DNA of 6,749 nt from Treponema sp. (GCA_023231445.1 JALNVF010000154.1:1-6749); one strand, 5' to 3'. Counted from the first letter of the stretch, positions 1-6,030 are shown. The notes: generated by a model not told the origin, from the sequence alone. Numbers and translations: made by a program.

Positions 1-226
1 GCAGCGTGACGGCAGCGGCGACAACAACTGGATTCCGTATTCAGGAACGCAGAAAATCAATGTTGTTTCAAAGTTTAAGAACTACAGTATTAAGTTTCAG
101 ATGGAAGAACCAACTGACAAAGCAACGATACTGAGCATTTCGATGGGAGCGGTGAATGGTAAGAGTATCGATAAAAAACATACGGTAACGATAGACAACA
201 TCAAGCTTGTTGAAGTGAAAAAATAG
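1..226 (+). CDS. C-terminal fragment of a secreted protein with a CBM4/9-like carbohydrate-binding domain
   Basis: This is the 3' end of a gene whose start lies left of the window. The frame reads from base 2 and gives 74 residues before TAG at 224-226, followed at once by a second stop (TAA). The tail has the alternating polar/hydrophobic beta-strand pattern of a jelly-roll domain. An aromatic stretch NNWIPYSG (residues 8-15) is followed by a strand YSIKFQM (28-34), a segment around SISMGAVNG (46-54), and the closing strand TVTIDNIKLVEV (61-72). That closing strand (T-V-x-I-D-N-x-x-L) is typical of the CBM4/9 family, which is often appended to glycoside hydrolases. The catalytic part, if any, is not visible, so the enzyme class cannot be given. 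Other galactose-binding-like domains remain possible. The gene converges on the next one with 28 bases between stops. Confidence 0.65.
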   Translation, partial: QRDGSGDNNWIPYSGTQKINVVSKFKNYSIKFQMEEPTDKATILSISMGAVNGKSIDKKHTVTIDNIKLVEVKK

Positions 227-227
227 T

Positions 228-254
228 AATTCTGCCGGCAGATACCGGTCATTT
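228..254. terminator. Weak hairpin between convergent genes
   Basis: The 28-base gap between two convergent stop codons contains CTGCCGGCAG (232-241) and then ACCGGT (244-249). The two CCGG blocks (235-238 and 245-248) can pair as a 4-bp stem, extended by one G-T pair, around a 6-base loop. On the plus strand it is followed only by a short TTTT. On the minus strand a run of six T lies about ten bases further on. It could act as a modest bidirectional terminator, but it is short and not convincing by sequence alone. Confidence 0.3.
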
Positions 255-866
255 TCAGAATTGTATTCCGAAAACAATACCTGCAGCATTCAGTGCAGGG
301 TTGTTTTCGTATACTTGTCCGTTTGAACTGTGAAACAGTCGTATTGCCGTATATGCATACCCTGCTTTTACAGGATATTCGATTCCTATTCCTGCATGGC
401 TCCCTATATTTATGTTCGTTCCTCCCTGCGGATATGGCCGCGCATATATGACAAGGCTCATTCCGATTCCTTCAATAAATATCCGTGCCTGTACGACAGG
501 AAACGGAGGAGCATACATGCGGGCGTTCCAGTTCAATTCAAATCCCGGCGTTATCTGCGCATAGTCAGGCCGTATATGTCCGAAATTATCGGTTTGTTCT
601 TCATTAACCTGATTAAATCCGGACAGGGCATTAATTCCCAGTCCGAGATCAAGCAGATTATATTCCGGTGTGAATGATATAAGGCGTACTGCATAGTCGT
701 ATCCTGCCTGTACAAGTACGATATTATTGTTAAAATATGACGCGTAAAGCGCTGTATACAGCCGCTGCGTACTATGGTTCTGAATCCAGTTTTTTTTATT
801 TCCCTGTGAAAATACAGGCATCAACAGACCTGCTAGAATCGTCAGATATAAGATATGTGTTTTCAT
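255..866 (-). CDS. PagL-like outer-membrane beta-barrel (acyloxyacyl hydrolase / lipid A 3-O-deacylase family)
   Basis: The protein has 203 residues from the ATG at 866. An in-frame TTG at 902 would add 12 residues ahead of the signal peptide, so the ATG is preferred. The N-terminus (MKTHILYLTILAGLLMPVFSQG) is a classic signal peptide, probably cleaved after FSQ. The mature part alternates in the way of transmembrane beta strands and ends in Phe (GIVFGIQF), as outer-membrane barrels do. Near the end is RLFHSSNGQVYENNPALN, with His179-x-Ser181-Asn182 in this numbering. This matches the PagL signature, where H-x-S-N supplies the catalytic His and Ser and the oxyanion Asn. The third PagL catalytic residue, a Glu 14 positions after the His in Pseudomonas PagL, is Asn here by simple counting; a Glu does occur 8 after the His. 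PagL removes the 3-O-acyl chain of lipid A at the outer leaflet. No strong ribosome binding site is visible. The fold call is stronger than the activity call. Confidence 0.6.
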   Translation of the reverse strand: MKTHILYLTILAGLLMPVFSQGNKKNWIQNHSTQRLYTALYASYFNNNIVLVQAGYDYAVRLISFTPEYNLLDLGLGINALSGFNQVNEEQTDNFGHIRPDYAQITPGFELNWNARMYAPPFPVVQARIFIEGIGMSLVIYARPYPQGGTNINIGSHAGIGIEYPVKAGYAYTAIRLFHSSNGQVYENNPALNAAGIVFGIQF

Positions 867-895
867 ACGGCAGAATTTAGCATAAACATAAACTG

Positions 896-924
896 TTGAC
901 AAGTATATCAGGTCGATATATCAT
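896..924 (+). promoter_or_regulatory. Sigma-70-type promoter for the Fe-S/PadR operon
   Basis: A perfect -35 box TTGACA (896-901), a 17-base spacer and a -10 box TATCAT (919-924, five of six consensus bases) place the transcription start near 931. That is about 28 bases ahead of the ATG at 959. It is the best promoter in the window. The minus-strand PagL-like gene starts only 30 bases away on the other side, so the two divergent genes share this control region. Confidence 0.7.
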
Positions 925-943
925 ATGTATCATACTGATATAT
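916..943. promoter_or_regulatory. Candidate operator: inverted repeat over the -10 box and start site
   Basis: Perfect 8-bp arms ATATATCA (916-923) and TGATATAT (936-943) surround a 12-base centre. A further TATATCA copy lies at 904-910. The repeat covers the -10 box and predicted start of the Fe-S/PadR transcript, where a repressor would act. The PadR regulator two genes on is the obvious candidate ligand, because PadR genes are often autoregulated. The region is AT-rich, so chance symmetry cannot be excluded. Confidence 0.4.
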
Positions 944-958
944 ATGGAGGGTAATGTT

Positions 959-1699
959 ATGAAACGACAGAATGTACGCAGGCTGCTTCTTATTTCGGCA
1001 CTGCTTCTTTTTCCCGTAACAATATGGTATTTTTCTCCGTATCTGATTATCCGGAGTGCGCTCGAACATATTATGAACGGCAGTTCAATCGTGTTCGGGC
1101 TCATGTTTATCGGTTCTGCCTTTTTTGGCCGCGTGTGGTGTGCTGCATTCTGTCCTGTTGCAGGTCTTCAGGAATGTGCCTTCCTTATTACCGATAAGGA
1201 GCCGAAGCAGGGATGGCGGAATAACGTGAAATACGGTATCTGGATACTATGGGCAGCAGGTGTTGCTGCATGCTGGATTCTGGGACACGGTGTTTTTAAA
1301 TCTGACTTTTTTTATATGACTGATCACGGCATTTCCATTTCCAACATCTATACCTATGTTATTTATTACGGTATTATCCTGCTCTTTTTTATTCCGGCGG
1401 TAACAGCAGGAAAACGGACTGCATGCCATTATTTCTGCTGGATGGCTCCGTTTATGATTTTCGGTTCCCGCGTCGGACAGGTTCTTCATCTGCCTCAGCT
1501 GCATATGAGTGCGCAGAGTGAAAAGTGCATCGCATGCGGAAAGTGCCGTAAGGCGTGCCCGATGAGTATAGACGTACCGTCATTTATTCCGCTCGGGCAG
1601 ATCAGAAATTCGGAATGCATTCAGTGCGGAGCGTGTGCCGATGCCTGTCCGAAAGACGTGCTTCATTTCAGTATGTCGAATAAAATGCCTGAGAAATAA
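959..1699 (+). CDS. NapH-like membrane 4Fe-4S binding protein
   Basis: This 246-residue integral membrane electron-transfer protein resembles the NapH/NosR/RdxA ferredoxin-type group. The start is fixed by GGAGGG at 946-951, eight bases before the ATG at 959; longer in-frame starts lie inside the promoter. Hydrophobic segments fall at about 9-30, 43-57, 91-110 and 131-150. Two conserved Cys-x3-Cys motifs sit at membrane edges: GRVWCAAFCP (Cys61, Cys65) and CHYFC (Cys156, Cys160). The soluble tail carries two complete 4Fe-4S motifs, Cys190-x2-Cys193-x2-Cys196-x3-Cys200-Pro and Cys220-x2-Cys223-x2-Cys226-x3-Cys230-Pro. In NapH relatives such proteins pass quinol electrons to periplasmic reductases. 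No nap, nos or nrf partner is present here, so donor and acceptor are unknown. The padR gene follows after 6 bases, which suggests co-transcription and control by that regulator. Confidence 0.85.
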   Translation: MKRQNVRRLLLISALLLFPVTIWYFSPYLIIRSALEHIMNGSSIVFGLMFIGSAFFGRVWCAAFCPVAGLQECAFLITDKEPKQGWRNNVKYGIWILWAAGVAACWILGHGVFKSDFFYMTDHGISISNIYTYVIYYGIILLFFIPAVTAGKRTACHYFCWMAPFMIFGSRVGQVLHLPQLHMSAQSEKCIACGKCRKACPMSIDVPSFIPLGQIRNSECIQCGACADACPKDVLHFSMSNKMPEK

Positions 1700-1705
1700 A
1701 ACATC

Positions 1706-2266
1706 ATGGCAACTGCGAAAAAAACTGACTATGTGATTCTTGGCCTTCTGAGCCATGAACCGCTTACCGGATATGATATAAAACAGCGGATGGATACGAG
1801 CCTGAGTCTGTTCTGGGGCGCCAGCTACGGAAGTATCTATCCGGCGCTTGAAGGTCTGCTGCGTGATAAAAAAATAAAGGCAGCTGACGTGAGCACGAAC
1901 GGGCGGGAAAAAACGCAGTATACGATTACGGCAAAAGGGAAGAAATATCTGAAGCAGTGGCTGTCGGAACCTGTTGAAAAGGACGAGTTACGCAGCGAAA
2001 CGCTTTTAAAACTTTTTTTCGGCAGCTGTGCGGAACCTTCAGATTCGCTTGCTCATGTTGAGGCGTTCAGAAAGACTGCGGAAAGAACGCTGGCCGTACT
2101 GCATCAGATGGAAGCGTCACTCGAACCGGTACTGCAGGAAGATCCCGCGCACCGGTATTATCTGCTTACCGTCCGGTGCGGAATCAGAATGTACGAGGCG
2201 TATGCCGCGTGGTGTGATGAAGCAGAAGATGAATTACACGATGGTCAGGGGACTGCTGATAAATGA
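1706..2266 (+). CDS. PadR-family transcriptional regulator
   Basis: The protein has 186 residues. The first ~85 form a winged helix-turn-helix of PadR type: ILGLLSHEPLTGYDIKQRM (11-29), the family hallmark GSIYPALEGLL (42-52) in the recognition helix region, and the wing with KTQYTITAKGKKYL (69-82). Residues ~93-176 are a mostly helical C-terminal domain like that of VirR/PadR subfamily 1, which makes the dimer and often senses a small molecule. The ATG lies 6 bases after the Fe-S gene's stop with only a weak upstream GAGA, so translation is probably coupled. The effector is unknown. PadR proteins usually repress detoxification or efflux genes; here the natural target is its own operon through the palindrome at 916-943. 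No clear terminator follows. Confidence 0.9.
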   Translation: MATAKKTDYVILGLLSHEPLTGYDIKQRMDTSLSLFWGASYGSIYPALEGLLRDKKIKAADVSTNGREKTQYTITAKGKKYLKQWLSEPVEKDELRSETLLKLFFGSCAEPSDSLAHVEAFRKTAERTLAVLHQMEASLEPVLQEDPAHRYYLLTVRCGIRMYEAYAAWCDEAEDELHDGQGTADK

Positions 2267-2285
2267 TCGGACAGAATGTTATAAT
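2256..2285 (+). promoter_or_regulatory. Extended -10 promoter for the DapB-like gene
   Basis: A consensus TATAAT (2280-2285) is preceded by TGT (2277-2279), giving an extended -10 (TGnTATAAT). CTGATA (2256-2261) is a four-of-six -35 box at 18 bases. The start would be near 2292, with an untranslated leader of about 84 bases in which no riboswitch-like structure is evident. A second weaker candidate is CTGATA (2317-2322), 17 bases, CATAAT (2340-2345). The -35 box overlaps the end of padR. Confidence 0.5.
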
Positions 2286-2375
2286 ATAGAAGAAAGCTTG
2301 TAAAAACCATCAAAATCTGATATATTCTTATAGTTCGTTCATAATTATTAACCAAAACATCTAAAAGGAGGCACA

Positions 2376-3125
2376 ATGAAAGTAGGACTCTTTGGATTCG
2401 GAAGGGCAGGAAAAGCTGCTGCTTCTGTTCTATTGACCAGTAAAGATTGTACATTAAAATGGATTGTAAAAAAAACAGACACGTTTGATCACCGGTCTGC
2501 GGCAGAGTATCTGGGAATAAAATCAGATGATCCGGCTTTAATTTATTCGAAAGATAAATTTAATGAAATAACAGATGATGAAACACAGAAAGTTGATGTT
2601 ATTATCGACTTTTCCAATCAAGACAGTATTTATGAATACGGCAGATATGCAGAAGAAACAGGTACCGCTGTTGTTACTGCAATTTCAAAATACGAAGATA
2701 AAGAAAAAGCATATATAAAAAAACTGAGTAAAAATATACGGATTTTATGGTCTCCGAATATTACCCTTGGAATTAATTTCCTGATTATTGCAGCAAAAGT
2801 TCTTAAACAGATTGCTCCGACATGTGATATTGAAATTCTTGAAGAACATTTCAAAACAAAATCGGAGGTTTCGGGAACCGCAAAAATAATAGCCAAGCAT
2901 CTGGATCTTGAAGAATCGGATATAAAAGCAATACGTGCCGGAGGTATAGTCGGCAAACATGAAATATTATTCGGTTTTCCGTATCAGACGGTTCGTCTGG
3001 TGCATGAATCAATTTCCAGAGAAGCTTTCGGAAACGGAGCTCTTTTTGCCGCACGTAATTTAATCAGACAGGAAAAAGGGCTGTATACAATGCAGGATCT
3101 TATAAAACCATATTGTAAAGTATAA
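2376..3125 (+). CDS. Divergent DapB-like reductase (dihydrodipicolinate reductase family)
   Basis: The protein has 249 residues, close to the 240-270 of DapB. The start is set by AAGGAGG (2365-2371), four bases before the ATG. The N-terminal Rossmann domain has GLFGFGRAG (4-12), a GxxGxGxxG nucleotide-binding loop, and DFS at 78-80. The C-terminal domain has SPNITLGINFL (126-136), matching the S-x-N-x-S/T-x-G-x-N segment of DapB, then EEHFKTKSEVSGT (156-168). There, His158 and Lys162 are spaced like the catalytic His159 and Lys163 of E. coli DapB, and SGT matches the substrate-binding loop. RAGGIVGKH (187-195) is also family-like. Differences: the GTTG motif of DapB appears as TAIS (101-104), and the loop K-x-D-A-P-S-G-T is one residue shorter, with no proline. 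No other lysine-pathway gene is nearby, so it may be a paralogue with another substrate. Parts of the gene are notably AT-rich. Confidence 0.75.
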   Translation: MKVGLFGFGRAGKAAASVLLTSKDCTLKWIVKKTDTFDHRSAAEYLGIKSDDPALIYSKDKFNEITDDETQKVDVIIDFSNQDSIYEYGRYAEETGTAVVTAISKYEDKEKAYIKKLSKNIRILWSPNITLGINFLIIAAKVLKQIAPTCDIEILEEHFKTKSEVSGTAKIIAKHLDLEESDIKAIRAGGIVGKHEILFGFPYQTVRLVHESISREAFGNGALFAARNLIRQEKGLYTMQDLIKPYCKV

Positions 3126-3132
3126 CTGTTAC

Positions 3133-3163
3133 CAGCCATCTTAAGCCGGCTGTTGATTTTTTT
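3133..3163 (+). terminator. Rho-independent terminator after the DapB-like gene
   Basis: Eight bases after the TAA stop, CAGCC (3133-3137) pairs with GGCTG (3148-3152) around a 10-base loop. A run of seven T follows at 3157-3163, then ATTTT. The stem is short, but the T tract and position are right. On the opposite strand the hairpin is not followed by a T run, so it serves the plus strand only. Confidence 0.6.
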
Positions 3164-3182
3164 ATTTTGATTTTCTGCCGGT

Positions 3183-4421
3183 TTAATTCACTTTTCCCTG
3201 TGCCGGTGAATGTATTTCATGCGTACATACCCCGTAAAAAGCCGTCAGATATTTCCATGGGTCCATCCCGTACTGTTCGCCGAACCGGGCAATCACCATA
3301 TCTGCTGCCGGTGAAATATAGAGTATCTGTCCTTTGTTTCCGAATGCAAAGAAATCAGAAGGAGTTCCGTTCCGGGGAAGAACATACCAGCCGAGTGCGT
3401 AATAGCCGCAGTGACTGCAGAGCTTTTTTCCCCATGAGTCAGAATAATAATCAGGATCATCAGATATTTTTTCCAGAGAGCTGTCGATCCATCTGCCGTC
3501 GACTACCGGCTTTTCGTCCATCATGCCATGATCGCGGTAAAGGCATGCAAATCTGGTAAAATCGATTGCAGTTGCATTGATACCGCTTTCCATTTTTTCA
3601 AAATTGTCTTCGTTACTGTCCAGGCTCCAGGTGGCATCAGATTCAGTTCCTGTTTCTGACCAGATAGTCCTGCTCATATACGAACTTACGCTCTGATTTG
3701 TGGCACGTTCAATAACAAGGCCCAGCAGAAGAGGATTGTAATTGTTGTACAGAAAGTGTAATCCCGGAGCTTCCTGTATCTGAGTGTTTGTGAGAGCAAG
3801 ATTACGGAGGTCGGGATTATAGTAAGTTTCAGTGTCGTCTGCACGCTGTCCCTTTTCCTTATACACAATTCCTGACGACATGGCCATAAGATGCCGGATT
3901 GTAATTTTACGGAACCGTTCATCCCGCTGTGCAAGTTCCGGCACGTAATCCGTTACGGGATCATCGGCGCTTTTTATATACCCGCCGGCAATCATGCAGC
4001 CGACCATTGCCGAATTAAAACTTTTTGCAATTGAAAAAGACGTAACCGTTGAATTACGCGAATAGTTCTTTCCGTATTCTTCCAGTTCAATCGTATTGCC
4101 GCGGACAACAATCAGTGCCTGGGTCTTTGTTTTTTTTATTATTTTTTTCAAATCGTTCTGTCCGAGTTCTTTGAGCAGTGCTGCTTCAATTTCAGGATTT
4201 TCAGCAGACTGAAAATGGTGGACACTGCTTCCTCTTTGTATGACACGTGAAGGAAAATAGGCGTAGTCGCGGACATTCGCATCCCTGCGGATGAATGCCC
4301 TCTGCTGTGTCGTTGTGCACGACGGAAATAAATAAAGTGGAATGCAGCACATGCATATACAGAATGCGGCCGGTATTCGTGAAAATCCGTTCATCTCTGT
4401 ACGACTTATTTTTGTTTTCAT
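3183..4421 (-). CDS. Lipoprotein serine hydrolase, class C beta-lactamase-like family
   Basis: The protein has 412 residues. A hydrophobic, Cys-rich N-terminal segment ends in LFPSC (31-35), a relaxed lipobox that would lipidate Cys35; a start at Met10 would give a more usual signal length. The body is the serine hydrolase fold shared by class C beta-lactamases, DD-peptidases and 6-aminohexanoate-oligomer hydrolases. The nucleophile motif Ser130-x2-Lys133 lies in SFSIAKSF. The second motif is Tyr225-x-Asn227 (FLYNNYN). GNKGQ (361-365) stands where beta-lactamases have KTG, as in esterase or nylon-hydrolase-like members. HLMAMSSGI (177-185) is also characteristic. The exact substrate cannot be read from sequence: esters, amides or D-amino acid peptides are all known in the family. 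It follows the Ntn hydrolase gene by 52 bases on the same strand. No strong ribosome binding site is visible. The annotation as this broad family is firm. Confidence 0.85.
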   Translation of the reverse strand: MKTKISRTEMNGFSRIPAAFCICMCCIPLYLFPSCTTTQQRAFIRRDANVRDYAYFPSRVIQRGSSVHHFQSAENPEIEAALLKELGQNDLKKIIKKTKTQALIVVRGNTIELEEYGKNYSRNSTVTSFSIAKSFNSAMVGCMIAGGYIKSADDPVTDYVPELAQRDERFRKITIRHLMAMSSGIVYKEKGQRADDTETYYNPDLRNLALTNTQIQEAPGLHFLYNNYNPLLLGLVIERATNQSVSSYMSRTIWSETGTESDATWSLDSNEDNFEKMESGINATAIDFTRFACLYRDHGMMDEKPVVDGRWIDSSLEKISDDPDYYSDSWGKKLCSHCGYYALGWYVLPRNGTPSDFFAFGNKGQILYISPAADMVIARFGEQYGMDPWKYLTAFYGVCTHEIHSPAQGKVN

Positions 4422-4432
4422 GGTTCATATCC

Positions 4433-4461
4433 ATTATATGTACTATCGGTTGTCGATTATA
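4433..4461 (-). promoter_or_regulatory. Two TATAAT boxes ahead of the lipoprotein hydrolase gene
   Basis: Read on the minus strand, the gap between the two hydrolase genes contains TATAAT at 4461-4456 and again at 4438-4433, exactly 17 bases apart. The upstream box would start a transcript near 4449 with a leader of about 28 bases. The downstream one would leave almost no leader. Neither has a good -35 box. An independent promoter for the second hydrolase is possible, but read-through from the first gene is equally likely. Confidence 0.3.
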
Positions 4462-4473
4462 CAGTATTTTTGT

Positions 4474-5577
4474 TTATGGAGCTGACTGCTCTTTTTTGTC
4501 CATAACAAGTGACGATCTGACAATATTGTTTATGTTTCTGTGTGCAAACAGGGCTGTACGCCCTGTTGTCAGATTGTACAGAACCGACCACTGCAGTTTA
4601 TCTGTTTTTCCGTCATATATACCGATATTTCTGAGCAGCGCGATTGCCCTGAGATTCGTAAGCTGATTGTTGTTTCTGGTGATTTCGTCTTTTACTGCAT
4701 TGTAGCGGTCGAATTCGGTAAATCCTTCACCAATATTAACCCCGTTATATGCGATGAAATTTGAGGCGATCTGATACGCTGCGCCGGTATTTACGGTGCG
4801 GACTGCTCCGTTATAATATTCAACAAGGGCTGACCTGCCTGTTGAATCTGCAATCAGATAATGGCAGGTGATTCCGCCGGAAAAATAAATATTATATTTT
4901 TTCATAAGTCGTACTGCTTCATCAACCGTTGCAGCTTTATCAAGAACGAGCCGTATGATTGTCGTTGTATTCAGGGTGACCTTCTCCGGTGAGTACGGGG
5001 CATCTGCTTCCGGTACGGCAAGCAGCGCAATGGCCACTCCCTTTTCGTTCATTCCGTCGAACGGCAGGTAGGGTGCCGCGAGAACGGGAAAACTGTTCAG
5101 TTTCATCTTCTCAGGAAGAGTATCTTTCCCGTATCCGGCGAAGCTCAGGTTGACCGTAGAGACTGACGCGTATCCGTCAGATGGAGCGGTGAAAACCTGA
5201 AGCGAAGGAGCATACGCAAAATCAAAATTCCGTCCGTACAGTATATCCCCACGTTCATTGTGTACGACGAATGCAGTACATCCTGCACCTGCTGCGTTTA
5301 AATGGACAGGCAGACCTTTCAGAAGTCTCCCTGTTACGAACCGTTCGATGTCTTTATCATTTTTTGCACCGGTTTTCAGAAAATCGTCAAACCCGTAGTC
5401 GCCGTAGTATGTCATCCGGAACATACCGTAGTCATCAATTTTTTCAAGGCTCCTCAGAGATTTAAGCTCATCCCGGAAGATAATGACCATTGCTCCTGCG
5501 AACAGTACAAGCAGCACTGGTATGCAGACGGCAGTTATTTTTACCGCCGTATATGTTTTTTTTCTGTCTCTATGCAT
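4474..5577 (-). CDS. Membrane-anchored Ntn hydrolase (choloylglycine hydrolase / linear amide C-N hydrolase family)
   Basis: The protein has 367 residues. A basic N-terminus and one hydrophobic segment (about 13-33) anchor it, with the enzyme outside the cytoplasm. Residues 34-99 are a pro-region. AGCTAF (97-102) holds the presumed nucleophile Cys100, preceded by Gly99, the scissile arrangement of penicillin acyltransferase. GRNFDF (115-120) supplies Arg116 and Asp119, spaced from Cys100 as Arg18 and Asp21 are from Cys2 in bile salt hydrolases. Asn273 (ASNF) falls at the spacing of their Asn175. FDRYNAV (289-295) may give the last Arg. DGMNEKGVAIALL (174-186) is also typical. The family cleaves linear amides such as bile-salt conjugates, penicillins and acyl-homoserine lactones; the substrate here is unknown. 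No in-frame start lies upstream before a stop, so the ATG is firm, although the nearest AGGAG is about 26 bases away, too far to serve it. Confidence 0.85.
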   Translation of the reverse strand: MHRDRKKTYTAVKITAVCIPVLLVLFAGAMVIIFRDELKSLRSLEKIDDYGMFRMTYYGDYGFDDFLKTGAKNDKDIERFVTGRLLKGLPVHLNAAGAGCTAFVVHNERGDILYGRNFDFAYAPSLQVFTAPSDGYASVSTVNLSFAGYGKDTLPEKMKLNSFPVLAAPYLPFDGMNEKGVAIALLAVPEADAPYSPEKVTLNTTTIIRLVLDKAATVDEAVRLMKKYNIYFSGGITCHYLIADSTGRSALVEYYNGAVRTVNTGAAYQIASNFIAYNGVNIGEGFTEFDRYNAVKDEITRNNNQLTNLRAIALLRNIGIYDGKTDKLQWSVLYNLTTGRTALFAHRNINNIVRSSLVMDKKEQSAP

Positions 5578-5589
5578 TATTCTAAATAT

Positions 5590-5604
5590 AGAACTTCTGG
5601 TTCT
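5590..5604. repeat. Small inverted repeat upstream of the Ntn hydrolase gene
   Basis: AGAAC (5590-5594) and GTTCT (5600-5604) are perfect 5-bp arms around five bases, 13 bases upstream of the hydrolase ATG. It might be an operator or a small hairpin in the mRNA leader. It resembles the GAAC-N4-GTTC LexA box of Firmicutes but has five, not four, central bases. It is short enough to be chance. Confidence 0.2.
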
Positions 5605-5627
5605 TTCTCCTTAAACAGTAATTATTA

Positions 5628-6030
5628 TCAGGGGACCTCTAAAAACTTCTGTTTCTTGAGGTTTCCATTATTTATATCCTTGTTAATGTATATTTTTCCA
5701 GTACAACGGAAACAACATACTCCTTTTTCAATAGCCGGCAGCTTTTCCAGAATGAACGCAACACAGCTGCAGTCAGTTTCTGCCATACTGGGGAGAAGTT
5801 CGGAAAATCCCCATTCCACGTCTGCCGGATCATCTTCGAATCCGTGCCTCGCATCAACAATAAAATTGCTCTGCGGATGCTGTTTCAGTAAATCACGCGC
5901 AAACAATGTGGGTTGTCTGTAATCAGTAAGTCGTGCAGGTTTTTTCCACAACAGAAACACTACATTGTCTCTTTCTTCATACTTAATTAACCGTACAGTA
6001 TTCGGAATCAAACATAAAATCAGTATTCAT
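5628..6030 (-). pseudogene. Uncharacterised small cytoplasmic protein, apparently frameshifted near its start
   Basis: The well-supported start is the ATG at 6030, with AGGAG (6041-6037) six bases upstream. That frame reads MNTDFMFDSEYCTVN and stops at TAA (5985-5983). The rest of the protein lies in another frame, open from a TTG at 6011 to TGA at 5628 (127 codons), with KYEERDNVVFLLWKK soon after the stop. Removing one T near 5985 joins them as EYCTVNKYEERDNVVF and gives about 133 residues. The main part (in the 127-codon frame: NFIVDARHGFEDD 49-61, DVEWGFSELLP 64-74, VAFILEK 84-90) alternates strands and helices in a STAS-like way. From memory, similar unnamed proteins occur in Firmicutes and treponemes. 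The tail after ~95 (VCCFRCTGK) looks atypical and may hide a second lesion. Function is unknown. If there is no frameshift, a TTG-started protein is the alternative. Confidence 0.55.

Noticed and set aside
330..677. Plus-strand open frame of 115 codons
   Set aside because: It is antisense to the signal-peptide-bearing barrel gene, is rich in Arg, Ser, Cys and Tyr without pattern, and has no start signal.
867..902. TTG start for the PagL-like protein
   Set aside because: It would put 12 residues ahead of a complete signal peptide beginning at the ATG at 866.
896..958. N-terminal extension of the Fe-S protein from the earlier in-frame start
   Set aside because: It would begin inside the -35 box, and GGAGGG at 946-951 is correctly placed for the ATG at 959.
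2028..2303. Open frame overlapping the end of padR
   Set aside because: It is a shifted-frame shadow of a clearly conserved PadR C-terminal domain, with no ribosome binding site.
4474..5577. Specific annotation as bile salt hydrolase
   Set aside because: The catalytic spacing fits the superfamily, but the membrane anchor and long pro-region differ from true bile salt hydrolases, and substrate loops cannot be judged by eye.
5591..5603. LexA (SOS) box
   Set aside because: The Firmicute-type box needs four bases between GAAC and GTTC; this has five and stands alone.
5302..5922. Long plus-strand open frame (206 codons) across two minus-strand genes
   Set aside because: It is antisense to the conserved pro-region and nucleophile of the Ntn hydrolase and the small gene, has no domain pattern and no ribosome binding site, and is composed of Ser/Arg/Phe-rich shadow sequence.
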